DNA of 64,000 nucleotides from Craterostigma plantagineum (GCA_027422505.1 JAPQWV010000408.1:1-64000); one strand, 5' to 3'; positions 1 through 12,479 are shown, counted from the first letter of the stretch. The notes: generated by a model from the sequence alone, not told the origin. Program-made: numbers and translations.

Positions 1-394
1 TGTCCTAAAACCTCACTTTCGGGCTGCATTTTATGTTCAAGGTATTGGAAGGAAAAACCCAAAATCTTTCAAACCATCAAGAATGTTTGATGTAATTAAT
101 CATTTGCAGTTGCATATATGCAATAGCTGCTAGTAATTGAAAAGACAAAACCTGAACTCTTCTTTTCCAGCCATGTTTCGAGCTTAAAAGCAATAGTGTA
201 GTCAGGAGAGAGCTTACCTCGAAAGTTGCAGCTTTTAACAGTCCAAGATAAGAACACTTTGAGGAGAGATTTTTCGCCGACGAGGACGAGAATACTAGGA
301 ATGGGTGTGGAAGAGGAGGTGGAGGTATGAAGTTGTTGAGAACTTCGAGCAAGAATCTTGATGGTGGTGGAATGTCTGTTATTACATGGTCCAT
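1..394 (-). CDS. 5' part of a small conserved plant gene, running off the left edge
   Basis: On the minus strand an ATG at 392-394 opens a reading frame beginning MDHVITDIPPPSRF, followed by a Pro-rich stretch and a Ser-rich hydrophobic stretch. The frame stays open to a good donor (CGAG/GTAAG) near 214-219. An acceptor (TGCAG) near 24-28 would start a second exon that leaves the window. An earlier in-frame ATG lies at 443-445, but the shorter start fits better because conserved-looking sequence begins there. From memory the IPPPSRF start resembles a short plant protein annotated as proteasome-assembly-chaperone-like; this is a weak recollection, so I give no symbol. The product is unknown and only about 60 residues are visible. 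Alternatives are a different small plant family or a chance open frame. Confidence 0.4.
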
Positions 395-910
395 TTCTTG
401 CACCCACAAGTGGAGAACCCTGATTGAATACGCTAAAAAAGGCATCAGAATTGGGAAACAACAAACTATTTGAGCACCACATCACAAAGGAGTAATATCT
501 GTGACCTCAGCCTCGGCGGAAACAATGAAGTCAAGACTAAGAAGTGCCATCGGCCATGTTAATGATGCAAGCAGGAGGTCATGAATATCAAGCTTCATAA
601 TCTAATTCGACAGCAAGTCATAAGAAAAGTTAAGTTAGACGAGAAAAAATACAAAAGAAATCAGTGGATCTGCTCAGCTCTTCAATAGAATCAACTATTT
701 CACGAGAAAAACAAAATTGGGCGGCAAAAAAAAATCACACTTTTCCTTTGCTTGGTCTCAAACGAATACGTCACCCTTGACTTCTAAAGACTGATTCGAC
801 AGCTTTAATTCGACTTATAAGCGGACTTGAGAGAAGACAGACAGATACGGAAATGCATAAACACAGATAAGTGGAAAGAAAAACAATTACAATCGCAGCC
901 GACGTGAAGC

Positions 911-932
911 GACGGCGACGGCGACGGCGGCG
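911..932. repeat. GGC/GAC trinucleotide-rich microsatellite
   Basis: A short run of GACGGC units followed by GGCGGCG. It lies upstream of the left-edge minus-strand gene and may be in its 5' leader or promoter. Confidence 0.7.
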
Positions 933-1399
933 AAGTGGGAGGTGCGATCTTCTCAATGTCGGCGCACAACGGCTTTCGCAGCAACATTGGTTAGCTAAAA
1001 ACACCACTTATCACTTTCTCCTCAGACTCGGACACAAATTCATCGATATCCCTGCAAATTGGCAGACGCAAATCAAATCCCCTTCTCTTTCATATATACG
1101 CGCAACATATAAACGGGGCAAAGAAGCCCATTTGTTCTGTTGTGGGAGCCCATGAACCCAAGTTTTCGGGCCGCGCCATCAGGTTAGACCAATTGATAAG
1201 GCTGTTCTTTGATATTAGGAAATAATAATTGAGCTTTAATATTCGATTTTAGACAACTATTAAATATTGTCTTTTTACGTGAAGTAAAAGCGACTTTATA
1301 GAAAAGACTTTACTTTGGTCAACCATTTCCAAGAACGTCCATTGATTCGTAGATCTTGAAGAATGATCAATATTTGATTAAATATTTTAGAATGAAAAG

Positions 1400-1812
1400 G
1401 GTCCTTATTACACATAAATAACAATTTGGAAAAAAAAAACTTTGTAATTTACTACCCTGTTAGATTTTTTTTATGTATATGTAGGTACCTAGTAGAATAA
1501 ATTTTTTGCAGATATGTAGGCGATCCGCTGCAGGTACGCTATACAACACATTTAAGTACCCTATATCAACGTATTGTTGTACGTCATACGTTGAGAAAAT
1601 AGTACGCCGTATTAGCATATTTAGGTAAAGGTACGCCATGCAAGCACATTTAGGTACCCTATATCAACGTGTTATGGTACGCCATACGCACACAGGAAGG
1701 TACGGCGTGACTGAAGAAACTGATAACATTAAATCGAGTACCTATCCGTAAAAAATTCTGACATGTGTGGCTATCTGTAAAAATTTTAGTCAACTAGGTA
1801 TTTACGTGTAGA
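1400..1812 (+). mobile_element. GGTACC-rich TIR element, copy A
   Basis: The left end contains TTACACATAAATA and the right end GTATTTACGTGTAGA, which are inverted versions of each other. The interior repeats GGTACCCTATATCAACG and TACGCCATACG modules. The same element occurs near 10934-11350 (inverted), 34638-34990 and 59152-59500. It has no coding capacity, so it is a non-autonomous DNA transposon. I could not fix a target duplication. The superfamily is not assigned. Confidence 0.65.
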
Positions 1813-2247
1813 CGTGCATGAAAAAGGAATAGAAAAAAAAAACTAGTAGAACAACATAACGTGTCTTGCTAGGAAAAAAATAGGAAAACAATAATGGTAA
1901 TGAAAAATGGAGATTTGATTTGAAATTCAAAGTACCATCTTGAATTTCCTTTTTGTAAATGAAAGAAGTTGGATTACGTATATCATTCCAACTTTTTGCA
2001 TACAAACGGGCAATTATGATGATCGAATTCGAGTAATTGTCCATTTTTACATTCAATTTATTGCATTAAATGTCAGTCAGAAACAGAGTAACAAGAAAAA
2101 AAACTAAGAAAGAAACTAATATCAGGCCATTTTCCAGCCAAATTATATCCCTTTGAATACTAAATATACCAAAATTGTATATTAACGAACCTATCCTATG
2201 GGATTTGAACACTCAACTCAAGCCGCTCTCAACGCTCCTCTGCTCGC

Positions 2248-2255
2248 TATATAAA
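2248..2255 (+). promoter_or_regulatory. TATA box of the cyclin gene
   Basis: TATATAAAG lies about 390 bases before the cyclin start codon. A likely intron inside the 5' leader ends in TTTACAG just before 2624, as is common in A2-type cyclin genes, so transcription starting near 2280 is plausible. Several CAACGCTC-like motifs upstream resemble but do not match the mitosis-specific AACGG core. Confidence 0.55.
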
Positions 2256-2647
2256 GCGGACGCTGTGCTTCAGAAGATTGCATATGAACAACGAATCATC
2301 TGAGCATACACTGTGCTTTGCATCTTCCGTTGTTAGGTTTGAATGATCGATCGGTGCAATTCTATACTGTAGCTCTAGCAGTTGGAGCTTCACAGAGTGA
2401 GGGAACTTGTGCATTTATAGTGTTTGAGCTAATGTTCAGCTGGGATAGTTATCGTGCTTGTTCTTCAGTTTTTTATTTTTCCTTTTTCCTCGATGTTTTT
2501 AGCTGATCTACGAAGCGTAGAGGATTTGCTTTTTGAGATCTGCGTAATGTAGCTTCTTGGATGCGTTTGGATGACAGCTATCTGAACTTCATCTTGGAGT
2601 TAATAGCTTGTGTTTGTTTACAGGGACAAGGGACGAAGAATGCGGTG

Positions 2648-5275
2648 ATGAAGGACGAAAATATGCCGAAGCAGAACAATATGCGAATCACTCGAGCTAG
2701 CGTAAAGCCTTTGGTGGATTGCATTCGCCGCATCCCTTAGCAGATCAGGAAAACACGCGTGACTTGCCTGTAAAGCCAAAACGAACGGCGGCTGATAGCG
2801 AAGAACGAGCAATGGAATCAGGGCCTTGTCTTCAACTAAAGAACAGGACTGTTCTTAAGGATGTTACCAATGTAGCATTTGAGCCATTGCACATCGACTG
2901 CAATAATGCCGCCAGGCGTCAGGTATAGATGAGGAAGAAAATGTATAATCTGCTCTTGACCAAGCTCATGATCGACCCTTCTAACCGTTGATATGGGCCA
3001 TGCTTGCTGTTGTTTCAATAGAAGTCTTTTTCCTTGCTTGACTCAGTTTACTAGGCATAGTTGACGTCTCTTTCCTTGCCCGGGAACTAACTTGAAATGT
3101 TTCCTTACAGAAGATGGGAGGAACAAAGCCAGCTTGTGTTGCAAAAAGATGTAAGCTGATTGGAGCTACAAGAGAGAGCATAATGAAAGAAGTAAACGTA
3201 GAAAAAGAAGCAGAAGTAACTAGTGCCTCAATGAACTTGACGACCAAACAAGCTGAACCGATCAATGCAAACACGCTGAATGCCGCAACTCTTGCTCCTG
3301 CATACGTTTTCCAACCGCGTTCACTTAGTAAAGGTTGGCGTATATGGTTATATTTTTGAGAGCAAAAGTCAGTGTTTCATATGCAGTTCAATTGCATCGT
3401 GCATTTTGCTCTGCTGTACCATAAATTGGTGATATAATTGATGAATTGTTGTTTTTCATTTGGTCTCCGAGCTGCTAAATCTAATGCTTTTCAGCTAATA
3501 CCACAGACAGAAGGATTCTACGGCAACCAGAAAGCTTGAAAGATCATGGCATTATGGATGTCGACTCAAACAAGGATCCATTGATGTGCAGCCCCTATGC
3601 CGCTGACATCTATTTTAATTTTCATACAGCAGAGGTTTTCTACTAGATATTTATCCATGACTTGACTATTCTTTCCGACATCATATTGTCTTGTTAACCA
3701 AGTCTATTCAAAACCATGCATGCATATGCTGTCCATGATGAGAGCATAAAACTCATCTGTGATTTATTTCTTTGTAGAAATAAAAAAAAAAAACATCTCT
3801 TGTTTCTCAGGACATCTGCACAAACTTTCGCTGTGTCTCAGAATAACCCGTTTTCTGTCAGGTATGCTGGAGGCCTAAATCAGATTACATGGATAAGCTG
3901 CAGCAAGACATCACTCAGAGCATGCGAGGGATTCTAATCGATTGGCTCGTGGAGGTTAGTTCACTCATATGGCGGAATCATTGTGTGTTTCCAGCTATAT
4001 ATGTTGCTGTACCTTTTCTTATGACAATTATATCTTGTAGAGCTTGTTGCTATGCAAATTCTAGATTTAGACTTCTGCATGGTTTCACTGATGCAAGATG
4101 CCATTTTTTCACAGGTTTGTGAGGAATATAAGTGGTTCCCGACACACTCTACCTCACTGTACACCTTATCGATAGATTCCTGTCCGAGAATCAGGTCGAG
4201 AAGCAAAAGCTGCAACTCCTCGGAGTTTCATGCATGCTGATAGCCTCGTAAGTCATTGCAGCAAAATAACAGTCTTTTCAAGCCCGTTCAAGACGCACAA
4301 AGCTGCTTCTGCTGCATTTTGTGCAACTTCCCTTCTATCCCTTCATTAACACAGTTATCATTATTCTGGTTTATTATTTGAAGGAAGTACGAAGAGATGT
4401 TCGTGCCTTGCGTTGAAGATTTCTGTTATATTACAGATGGTACCTACACAAGAGAAGAGGTATGGACGACCGAATCACGGAGCATTCCCATTGCCTTTAT
4501 ACTATTCGCTTTTTTCCCCTGATTTCTTCTGTAAAGTGAAGCTGACTTCTATTCTACCACGTAAAAGGTACTGGAAATGGAAAGTCGAGTTCTGAATTCT
4601 GTGGGCTATCGACTGTCTTTTCCCACTACAAAGAAGTTTCTCAGGAGGTTCATTCAAGCAGCACAAGTTCTCACGCGGTAAATAAAATAGAAAATATAGT
4701 TGGCTCTTTTTCATTTTATCTTCTGGTAAAATAGAAAATATAAGAGCTTCTTCGATCTAAACAGGTTCCTTCGGTTGAGTTCGAATTCTTGGCGAACTAT
4801 CTAGCAGAACTAACTCTAGTCGACTACAGTTTCCTCGAGTTTCTTCCATCTCTAATAGCTGCATCTGCTGTATTCTTAGCCAGATGGACAATGGACCAAC
4901 TACAACATCCATGGGTTGGTTGTTTTCTCTCATGCACTACTATATATCTTCTCTCCAATTTCTCTGAGTAAAATTCACAAACTTTTGCCAGAATCAGACG
5001 CTGGAGTACTACACAAGGTACAAACCCTCAGACCTGCGAGCAACTGTTCTCAAGTTAAGCGACCTGCAACTAAACACAAACGGCTGCACACTACGTACCA
5101 TACGCGAGAAATACAAGCAACCTAAGGTAAAACGGTCAAAACCATCTTTGCAAGTTTCCACAATCATGTATTGTGCGATGGTTCTTGAAACTTTTGTTTG
5201 TTTCTTTAATTGCAGTTCAAGAGCGTAGCAGCACTCAGTTCTGTGACCTCTGTAGTATCAATTTTTGAAGCGTAA
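2648..5275 (+). CDS. CYCA2: A2-type cyclin, with two apparent frameshifts
   Basis: Translation from the ATG at 2648 gives MKDENMPKQNNMRITRA, and then the A2/A3 signature VLKDVTNV. After a linker with YAADIY come the cyclin box residues MRGILIDWLVE, TLYLTVHLIDRFLSENQ and KYEEMFVPCVEDFCYIT. The C-terminal cyclin fold includes FLRRFIQAAQ and YSFLEFLPSLIAASAVFLAR, ending at TAA 5273-5275. About nine exons are recognisable with GT/AG borders. A2 cyclins bind CDKA/CDKB in the nucleus and act in S phase and G2/M. Two single-base losses break the frame. One is near 2706, where AAGCCT should read AAGGCCT. The other is near 4128, where TATAAGTGGTT should encode Y-K-L-V. Residues on both sides are well conserved, so sequencing error or very recent decay are the options. 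The gene converges on the PP2A gene downstream. Confidence 0.85.
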
Positions 5276-5686
5276 ATCAACCTCTTAGGCCGACAGCACA
5301 GCAACTGAACAATCGACCCAATTCAGCTTCGGAGCGGAGATCAACTGAACATAGGTAACCCCGACTGACAACTACTCGTTGGAATATCTCATTATTCATT
5401 CGACTCTTCCGTAGAATCAGTTCCAAGTTAATCTGTGGCTGTCTTTGTTTTAGAAAGATGTGAATGATGTGTAAGAACACAAGAAGCTATTTCTGTGATG
5501 ATAAGTTAATGTCAATATAAGCTAATTTCTTGGTTACATGGGACACAAGCAAAGCTCATTAGAAGAATCTAATATTCATATAAAAAAACAACACCAGGAA
5601 GTTCGTCATCACAATCAAGATCTAAAACACGGCCAAAATAGACAAAAAAAAGGATGCTAAGTAAATACAACACACAGAAGCAGCGT
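5276..5686. other. Convergent 3' region between cyclin and PP2A B'
   Basis: About 410 bases hold the 3' untranslated regions of two genes transcribed toward each other. No other coding or repeat signal is seen. Overlapping 3' transcripts are possible. Confidence 0.6.
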
Positions 5687-7288
5687 TTAAGCTGCCGTAT
5701 AATTTACCAAAACGGCCGTGTTCCCAATTATTGGCTGTAGGCTAGCGGCATTTTCCAGACGTTCCCACATTTCTTTCCTCTTCTGAACTTCAAGCGCCTT
5801 TTGTTCTTCCTCTTCTTCGTACTTATCAACGCAAGACGAGAAAAGGGCTCCATCCATGTCGGCGTGAATCTTCCTTACGTTTAGCGTAAGGTTTAGGACA
5901 GCTTGGTTCCAATGGCTTTGCACGTTGGCTTCAAGCGCTGGTAATACTATGGGAAGGATTTCTTGACGGTTTTGAACGATTAGATTGATGATTTGATCAT
6001 TGTTCCAAAGGAAGAGAGCTCTTTCAGCTACCTATATATGACGGAAGAGAAGAATAAGATCGTGCGAAAAAGCTCCTATTTTTATGACAAAGTATAAAAT
6101 CGAAATAATGGTTGGCCCGTTGATCATGTATATCAATGAAAAAATGCTACTGTAAGAGCGACGAAAAGCACCTGAAAATGAGAGCTATTAATGCAGCGGC
6201 TATGCGCGAAAATAACGGTACCATAACCTCTTTGAACTCAGCCAAGTTAATGACGTCGAGAATTTCCTCTAATTCGCCCAAAAACATGACTTCTTTCTGG
6301 CAATTCGTGATTGGCCAATACTTCAAAAGCCCTGAAATTACACTGCTCGCCAACCTCAGATCCTTCTCAATGAACTGACTCACGCAATAAGACAACTGCT
6401 GAAAATAAGAGCCCAAAGACTTTGGCTTGTGAAGTGGAACGATTATCCTCGAAAGGAAGATTTTGTGCTCCTCTTTTAGAGGCAGAGCAAAGCCCGTGAT
6501 TATGCTCCCAAAGATCTCCAACAGCTCGGCGATCCCATTATGCCTCTCCGTCTCAAACATGAATCTGTAGAAAACGTTGCTTACACTTTTCCTTATGAAC
6601 GGTCGGTGAACCATGAACCTTCCATATATCCTATGCAGAATGGCCTTCACGCAATCCCTTTCTCTGGGATCTTCAGAGTCAAACAAGTCGATGATTTTCA
6701 CGATAAAGGCATGGTTCAGATATTTCTTAGCCGATTTTGCTTCCAAGGAAGGTGAGGTAATAAACTTCAGCAGAAAATCGTAGACTAGCTGCAAGTGTGG
6801 CCAAGAAGGATCGAACATGGGCTCATCCTCGCTTTCATTTTCGCCCGAACCAGTAATTCTGAACGATTATTGGGTGCAAAGACACGAAACAAGTTGATGG
6901 AACACATTTGCAAGAAGCCAAGATAGCTGGCTCGGTGAACTTTGGAGGGTTCTGTGATAAGAAATCGATAAGCTCATAAAGCGTAGCTCTTTTGAGCTCC
7001 TTTTCTTGGACATTCTTGGAAGGGTCTGAGAAATCGAAGACCACACTGCATAGGCTCAGCTTACTGATGAAAAGATTCATCTTTTCTGCACTTGGGACAT
7101 CTTTGAAAGCTAGCAGAGGCTCAATTCCAGCAATCACGCTAGCTGGGAAAAACTGCAGCTGAAGCTCTTTTAACCACTTGCCCAGAACTAGAAGGTGATG
7201 AGCTAAACGCTAAATTAGGGTTCCTCGCAGCATCTTGATTTGATTTCTGGGATTTGCGAGGGAGTTTGCCGATAATCTGCTTCCACAT
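5687..7288 (-). CDS. PP2A B'/B56 regulatory subunit, with about four apparent frameshifts
   Basis: The minus-strand start [12 protein letters not shown] (ATG 7286-7288) is the usual opening of plant B' eta/zeta/gamma-type subunits. It is followed by [19 protein letters not shown], the core [27 protein letters not shown] and [24 protein letters not shown], then [14 protein letters not shown] and a charged C-terminus ending in TAA at 5687-5689. One intron (6032-6171) interrupts the HEAT-like core after HFQ. The subunit directs the PP2A holoenzyme to substrates in brassinosteroid and stress signalling, cytosol or nucleus. The conserved frame shifts near 7240, near 7150, near 6907-6855 and near 6182, where GCATTAATAGC lacks one A of the expected N-S-S-H-F-Q codons. 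No nonsense substitution is seen. I treat it as a normal gene with sequence errors; a pseudogene is the alternative. Confidence 0.85.
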
Positions 7289-8948
7289 TTCGGCTTCGCT
7301 CAAATTCAGAAGAAGGGCCAGAAAAAAGCGGGCAACTGTCTGCTTTCTTGGGTAGATTTAACACGCTTTTGAAGCGAAGAAGATGATGATGGAAACCTAG
7401 CCCAGATAAAATTAAAATGCATGGAGGTTCAATTTGAATTTGGGGATCTGGGAAAAGGCAAGTGCTTGACTGAAATGGCTCATAAATTATCGTGCGTAAG
7501 TTACAAAATCTGAGATCTTTCAACAATTGAAGTAAAAGAAAAGAAGAGAGCTTAAACAGTGACAGAAAATGTAAATGAGAAGAAAACTTGGAAAAAAAAG
7601 ATATCAACTGTGTGAATCCGTATGAACATTGATTGTACAATGATAGTTAAGAGCTACAAAGGACTTGCAATGAGTGTCAGAGAGGAGAACCTAGGATTCT
7701 CTAAATAGGGATATTAAAAAAAAAGAAAACAAAACTTGAAGACACACACATGCAGATTTACAGAGAAAGGTTGGATCTTCAGTTACAAGATACACATGCA
7801 TGCTTGTCATATATGTCAAGAATTAAGATATGCATATGAACTTGTCATTTGATGGGTTGGAGAGTTGGCTTCAAATATACAAATGAATTCAACATAAAGA
7901 ATTGCTGCTTCTTTTTTCCCTTGAACAAATGCAGAAAATTATTGTACTTTCACATCATGTCGTTGCAGAATCCATCATCCATGACATATATATGGGGTTT
8001 TTCTTAAGTTTTTATCTTATGGGCCTTTCATTCTTACAACGAATAGTATCAAATGGGCCATTTATTCAAACATATGTCAACTAGAGTGTGATCTATGTGG
8101 ACCTCATTTACATTTCATGTGGACCTAATTCGCTATCCGTAAATAGTTTTATTCACAAAAAAATCATCTCTTTTTTGAGGAAAAAAAAAAAAATAAATAA
8201 CACATTTCGGCAATTATTATTTTAAATATAGCATTCATAATGACGTGTACAAGGTCGAACTTATAATTAAAAATGCTTCATTATTAGAATATTCCAATGT
8301 GAGTAGATGAAGCCAAGCATATATAACACATAGACCTCTTCTTTGTGTGACACGGCAATTACTTATCTTATAAAATATAACTGCAAAAAAGTAAATGGTT
8401 ACGGTGTCTATGATATTTAAAAATAAATAAACAAAAAATTTGAGGAAGTAGAATTCCATTCGGATTTGTTTGATCAAAAAGGTTTTCAGAGCTTTCATCA
8501 GTGGAAAGGAAACCACAAACAATTGGAAAAGGGGGAAATCTGGGAAAAGCTCGCCGGAACTCGTAATTTGCTAACCCTAGCTATACTGTTGTTGTCTAGT
8601 GGCATGGCATAATCGTTTGGGCTTTAGGTTTGTGATTACTTTGCATTGTCGGTTTTCCATTTGTTGAGTTATCTTTCCTCTCGGTGACGTGATACTTCTT
8701 TATCTTCCTTCAAATCGTGATGATGGTCAACTGTCTAATGAAGTTATTGATCTACGCTTTCCTTCATACCTGTAGTTTTTTTTTCAATCTTCAGCTTGAG
8801 GCAGATTAGTTGCTATGATTTATTGGGATGTTGTTGATATACTTTTCAAAAAATAGATTTCCTAGAGTGAGTTCTGAACAATATTTCACTGACAGTTTGC
8901 ATTTTGGCATCAAGGAGTTACTGAAGGATTAGCAGAGAAAATTGCCCA
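7289..8948. other. Divergent intergenic region, PP2A B' and RING gene
   Basis: About 1.7 kb between two genes transcribed away from each other. It is AT-rich, with homopolymer A runs near 8156-8195. It presumably holds both promoters and leaders; for example CT-rich leader sequence lies upstream of the PP2A start. No coding segment is supported. Confidence 0.55.
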
Positions 8949-10604
8949 TGGTTTCGGAACTTGGTATTCGGTTTGTGGATTTGGATGGCTTTCCTGTTCT
9001 TGGACTACATCGTAAGAGCCAGATATAATCCCTCTGCTAATGGAGCGCCCAGAGACCGTAATGACAATGAACACGTTATTGACATCACAAATAACAGCGA
9101 TGCATCGTCATCGTCTAATTCATCGCACGAAAGAAGGTCCAGCATTTTGGACCAGCAACGTGGCCAAGATCCCCAACCTAATAGTTCTAGGGGTCCTAAT
9201 TACCAACCTCCAGTCTTCTCAGGTGGTGGATCTTCAACACAAGGAGTTCGTCCTTAATTCGAAGAGCAAACAGTCGAAACCGTCAGAGAAGCCCAATTAA
9301 TTCTGTTTTGTGGATATCTGTGGAGCTACTGTTGACAGTCGGTCAAATTATTGCAGCTATTATCGTGCTATCCTTGTCTAAGCACGAAAAGCCAAGAGCT
9401 CCTTTGAGAGCGTGGATTGTGGGCTATGCGTCTGGTTGTGTATCGATCCTTCCACTTCTATATTGGCGCTTTAGATATCGGAAACCTGGGAACTGAACAG
9501 GACCCATCTCAGCACCGTCAGGATTCATTGTTTGGCAACAATTCTTCTGGCCATTTGACTCGGAGAACGTGGAAGAGGAAGATGGTAGGACTTCTAGTGC
9601 AACAACCAGAGGGAGTCAAAGCAATAGACCTCACCTAGGTATCCATGAATTTCAAGTCTGCCTTGTAAATATTGGATGGGATACATGTTGTAGTCTTGTG
9701 TGTTGATTGAGAAAAATGCTTGGTCTTTAGGGTATGCTTCTGTATTGTAGAATGCTAAGAACTTTCGGCTTTTGCTGCAGGCTGAAAGCCTTTGCGGAAT
9801 ATTTGAAGATGGCTCTAGATTGCTTCTTTGCTGTTTGGTTTGTGGTTGGAAATGTGTGGATTTTCGGAGGCCATTCACCGGCAGATGGAGCGCCTCAGTT
9901 GTACAGGTAGCTTTTTTAGAACTTATTCCTCAGTAAAGTTAACTTTTTCTTTCCTCCAGATTTTGTGTGCTGATGCATTTCCTATCTACTTAAAACAGGT
10001 TATGCATCGTATTCCTCACTTTAGTTGCATTGGATACGCAATGCCTTTCATTTTGTGCGCGACAATCTGCTGCTGCCTACCATGTATCATCTCTGTCTTG
10101 GGCTTCAGGGAAGATCTGTCTCACAACAGAGGAGCCACGCAAGATTCGATCAATTCTCTGCCCACCTATAAATTTAAGACGAAGAAAAACAAAACCAAGA
10201 GCGACAAGGAGAGTGGCTCGAGCTCTGGCGAAGGCGGGGTAATAGCTTCTGGGACTGAGAAAGAACGAGCAATATCGGGAGAGGATGCAGTAAGCACACG
10301 GTTTACCTGTCCTTTTTGACATCGAAATAATCATCATCAACAACCTATTAGTTTAATTCCAATACGCTCACTAGAGTAACGTTGTTGTGCATCATCGCAG
10401 GTCTGTTGTATCTGCCTGGCAAATAATCGTGAACAACGACGAACTCAAGGAGCTTCATGCTGTCATTTCTTCCACAAGGATTGCGTGGATAAATGGCTGA
10501 GAATTAACGCCACTTGTCCGCTGTGCAAAGCAGAGGTCGGCGAAACGCTCTTCGGTTCGTTGACGGAGACAACTGCAAATCTCCGAAATGGCCCTATGTT
10601 ATGA
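8949..10604 (+). CDS. Membrane-anchored RING-H2 E3 ubiquitin ligase (At1g63170-like), frameshifted
   Basis: The recognisable order is an acidic/Ser-rich N-terminus (NEHVIDITNNSDASSSS), a first membrane block VLWISVELLLTVGQIIAAIIV, then GYASGCVSILPLLYWRFRY, a second membrane block ALDCFFAVWFVVGNVWIFGG, and SCIGYAMPFILCATICCCLP. A C-terminal RING follows: VCCICLA, then CCHFFHKDCVDKWL and INATCPLCK, with stop TGA at 10602-10604. This is the plant four-helix membrane RING ligase family that works with E2 enzymes at endomembranes. Introns with GT/AG borders separate these blocks. Frame slips occur near 9256 (one T missing before the R-R-A-N segment), near 9510-9560, near 10021 (L-T-F-S-C) and twice around 10430-10460 in the RING, where they compensate each other. 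The true start is unresolved: an ATG lies at 8949 but is out of frame with the conserved N-terminus. Confidence 0.8.
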
Positions 10605-10933
10605 CTTGTGTATTTGATCTCTCCTTTTATTTTTATTCGGCGCCGTCTTAATAGCTTATCGGTCTTCATTTAAGCTTTGTGTGAGTTGCTAAATGTATGC
10701 CATACTTCTGAAACTTCAAGAAAAGCGAAGCTTGGAACGAAGAATCGGCAAATATTAAAATTGTTTCTTGTATACTATCTTTATGCAAATTTGTCAAGGA
10801 ATATGTCAGGTGGTTAGGGTCATGAAATGAGTTTAAATCCACTTGAACATTTTTATCATCGTAGTCTAAGTTGACTAGAGATGAGATATACAAAATGAAC
10901 CTTTTATAAAAGAAATAGAAAACATTTGACGAC

Positions 10934-11350
10934 ATTTACACATAAATACCTAATAGAATAAAATTTTTACACATAGGTACCAATGTCAGGAAATTTTACA
11001 GATAGGTACCGATTTAATTTTTACCAGTTTCTTCAGTCATGCCGTACCTTCCTCTGTGTGTGTGGCGTACCATAACATGTTGATATAGGGTACCTAAATG
11101 TGTTTGTACGGCGTACCTATGTTTTAAACAGAGCGTATCTAAATGTGTTAATATGGCGTACATTTTTTATTATATAGGGTACCAGATGTGTTGATATATA
11201 GGGTATCCGAATGTGTTGTATAGCGTACGTGCGGCGGATCGGGTACCTATCTGCAAAAAAATTTATTCTGTTAGTTACCTACATATAAAAAAATCCTTAC
11301 AGTGTGCTAAATGACAAGTTTTTACAGAGGGGTATTTATGTGTAAAGACC
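10934..11350 (-). mobile_element. GGTACC-rich TIR element, copy B (inverted)
   Basis: It starts with TTTACACATAAATACC and ends with GGTATTTATGTGTAAA, an almost perfect terminal inverted repeat and the best-preserved of the four copies. The interior carries the same TACGCCGTACC and GGTACCTAAATGTG modules as copy A, in reverse order, so this copy is in the opposite orientation. No coding capacity. Confidence 0.7.
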
Positions 11351-11409
11351 TCAAGATTTGGTATATATATCTCTCAATTGTTTGATTTTATCACCCTGAG
11401 GTTTTCTAT

Positions 11410-11446
<37 letters not shown>

Positions 11447-11708
11447 TTACTTAATTGGACTTATTTTAAAGAAAATTATCACCTCCGTACGTCGTCCACA
11501 TGTGAATAATAAATATGAATTTTCTTTAAAATTCACGAGTTGGAGATGACGACTTATGTTTGCAATGGATATGAGATGATCTATGGAGGTGTTGACGGCG
11601 TTGAGAATCGAAAAAAAAAAAAAGCAAAAATTGAGAGATTTGCTTATGGTGCTCACGGTAGGTGGGCACCATAGCAAATATCATATAAGTATATATAGTA
11701 TAGATATT
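11351..11708. other. Intergenic stretch between element B and the Pack-MULE
   Basis: It contains an ATA trinucleotide microsatellite (about 11411-11446) and AT-rich sequence. No gene is supported. The last eight bases, TAGATATT (11701-11708), form the left target duplication of the next element. Confidence 0.6.
11411..11446. repeat. (ATA)n microsatellite
   Basis: About eleven uninterrupted AAT/ATA units in a row. Confidence 0.85.
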
Positions 11709-11911
11709 GGGAGTTACTATTTACCGCCCCCTTTTTACTAGTCACCGCCCCCTAAAGGCTGAAAAAAGACATTTTGCCCTTCTGATATTAAATCAATTTA
11801 AAAAGAAAAAACTAACTAAATATATAATTCTGGTATGAAATAACAAAAACTACATACACAAATAAATTTCGAACGACCGATCGATAAGGAAATTCGAACG
11901 AAATTTTCGAC

Positions 11912-12318
11912 CGGGCCTTGTGCGGGCCGAACTGGAATTCGGTCGGCCTTGTGCGGGCCGAACTGGAATTTCGGTCGGGCCTTGTGCGGGCGAAAATGTT
12001 GTTCGGCCCGCGCAAGGCCCGACCGAAATTCCAGTTCGGCCCGCACAAGGCCCGACCGAAATTGTTGTTCGGCCCGCACAAGGACCGACCGAAATTGTTG
12101 TTCGGCCCGCACAAGGCCCGACCGAAATTGTTGTTCGGCCCGCACAAGGCCCGACCGAAATTGTTGTTCGGCCCGCACAAGGCCCGACCGAAATTCCAGT
12201 TCGGCCCGCACAAGGCCCGACCGAAATTCCAGTTCGGCCCGCACAAGGACGACCGAAATTCCAATTCGGCCCGCACAAGGCCCGACCGAATTCCAGTTCG
12301 GCCCACACAAGGCCCGAT
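11912..12318. repeat. 33-bp GC-rich minisatellite that switches orientation
   Basis: The unit TTCGGCCCGCACAAGGCCCG followed by ACCGAAATTCCAG (33 bases) is repeated about nine to ten times from about 12001 to 12318. From 11912 to 11998 the same unit occurs about three times as its reverse complement, so the array flips at about 11998-12001. Some units carry TTGTTG in place of CCAG-type bases, giving two sub-variants. Because 33 is a multiple of 3 and no frame contains a stop, long open frames exist on both strands; I do not regard them as genes. Confidence 0.9.
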
Positions 12319-12479
12319 TTTTCAATTTTTCGTTTTTTTTTTATTTTTTATTGTAATTTATAAAAACTCAACATATAGTAGTATTTAGGGATTGAACCCA
12401 TAACCTCAACTTGATAAAGAAAGTACTTATCCATTGGACTACATAGCTTTTTATTAACAATTATGACATATATAAATAT

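Larger units (their letters stand above)
395..2247. other. Intergenic region between the left-edge gene and the cyclin gene
   Basis: No coding segment is supported here. It should hold the promoter of the left-edge gene, a GGCGAC-type microsatellite at about 911-932, and one dispersed TIR element (listed separately at about 1400-1812). Short open frames around 770-1150 are low-complexity Arg/Ser runs created by the microsatellite. Confidence 0.6.

Noticed and set aside
771..1155. Arg-rich open frames around 900
   Set aside because: Made by a GGC/GAC microsatellite; no conserved motif.
11812..12388. Six overlapping open frames of 135-169 codons on both strands
   Set aside because: They come from a stop-free 33-bp tandem repeat; the same amino acid block recurs and no start, splice or homology supports a protein.
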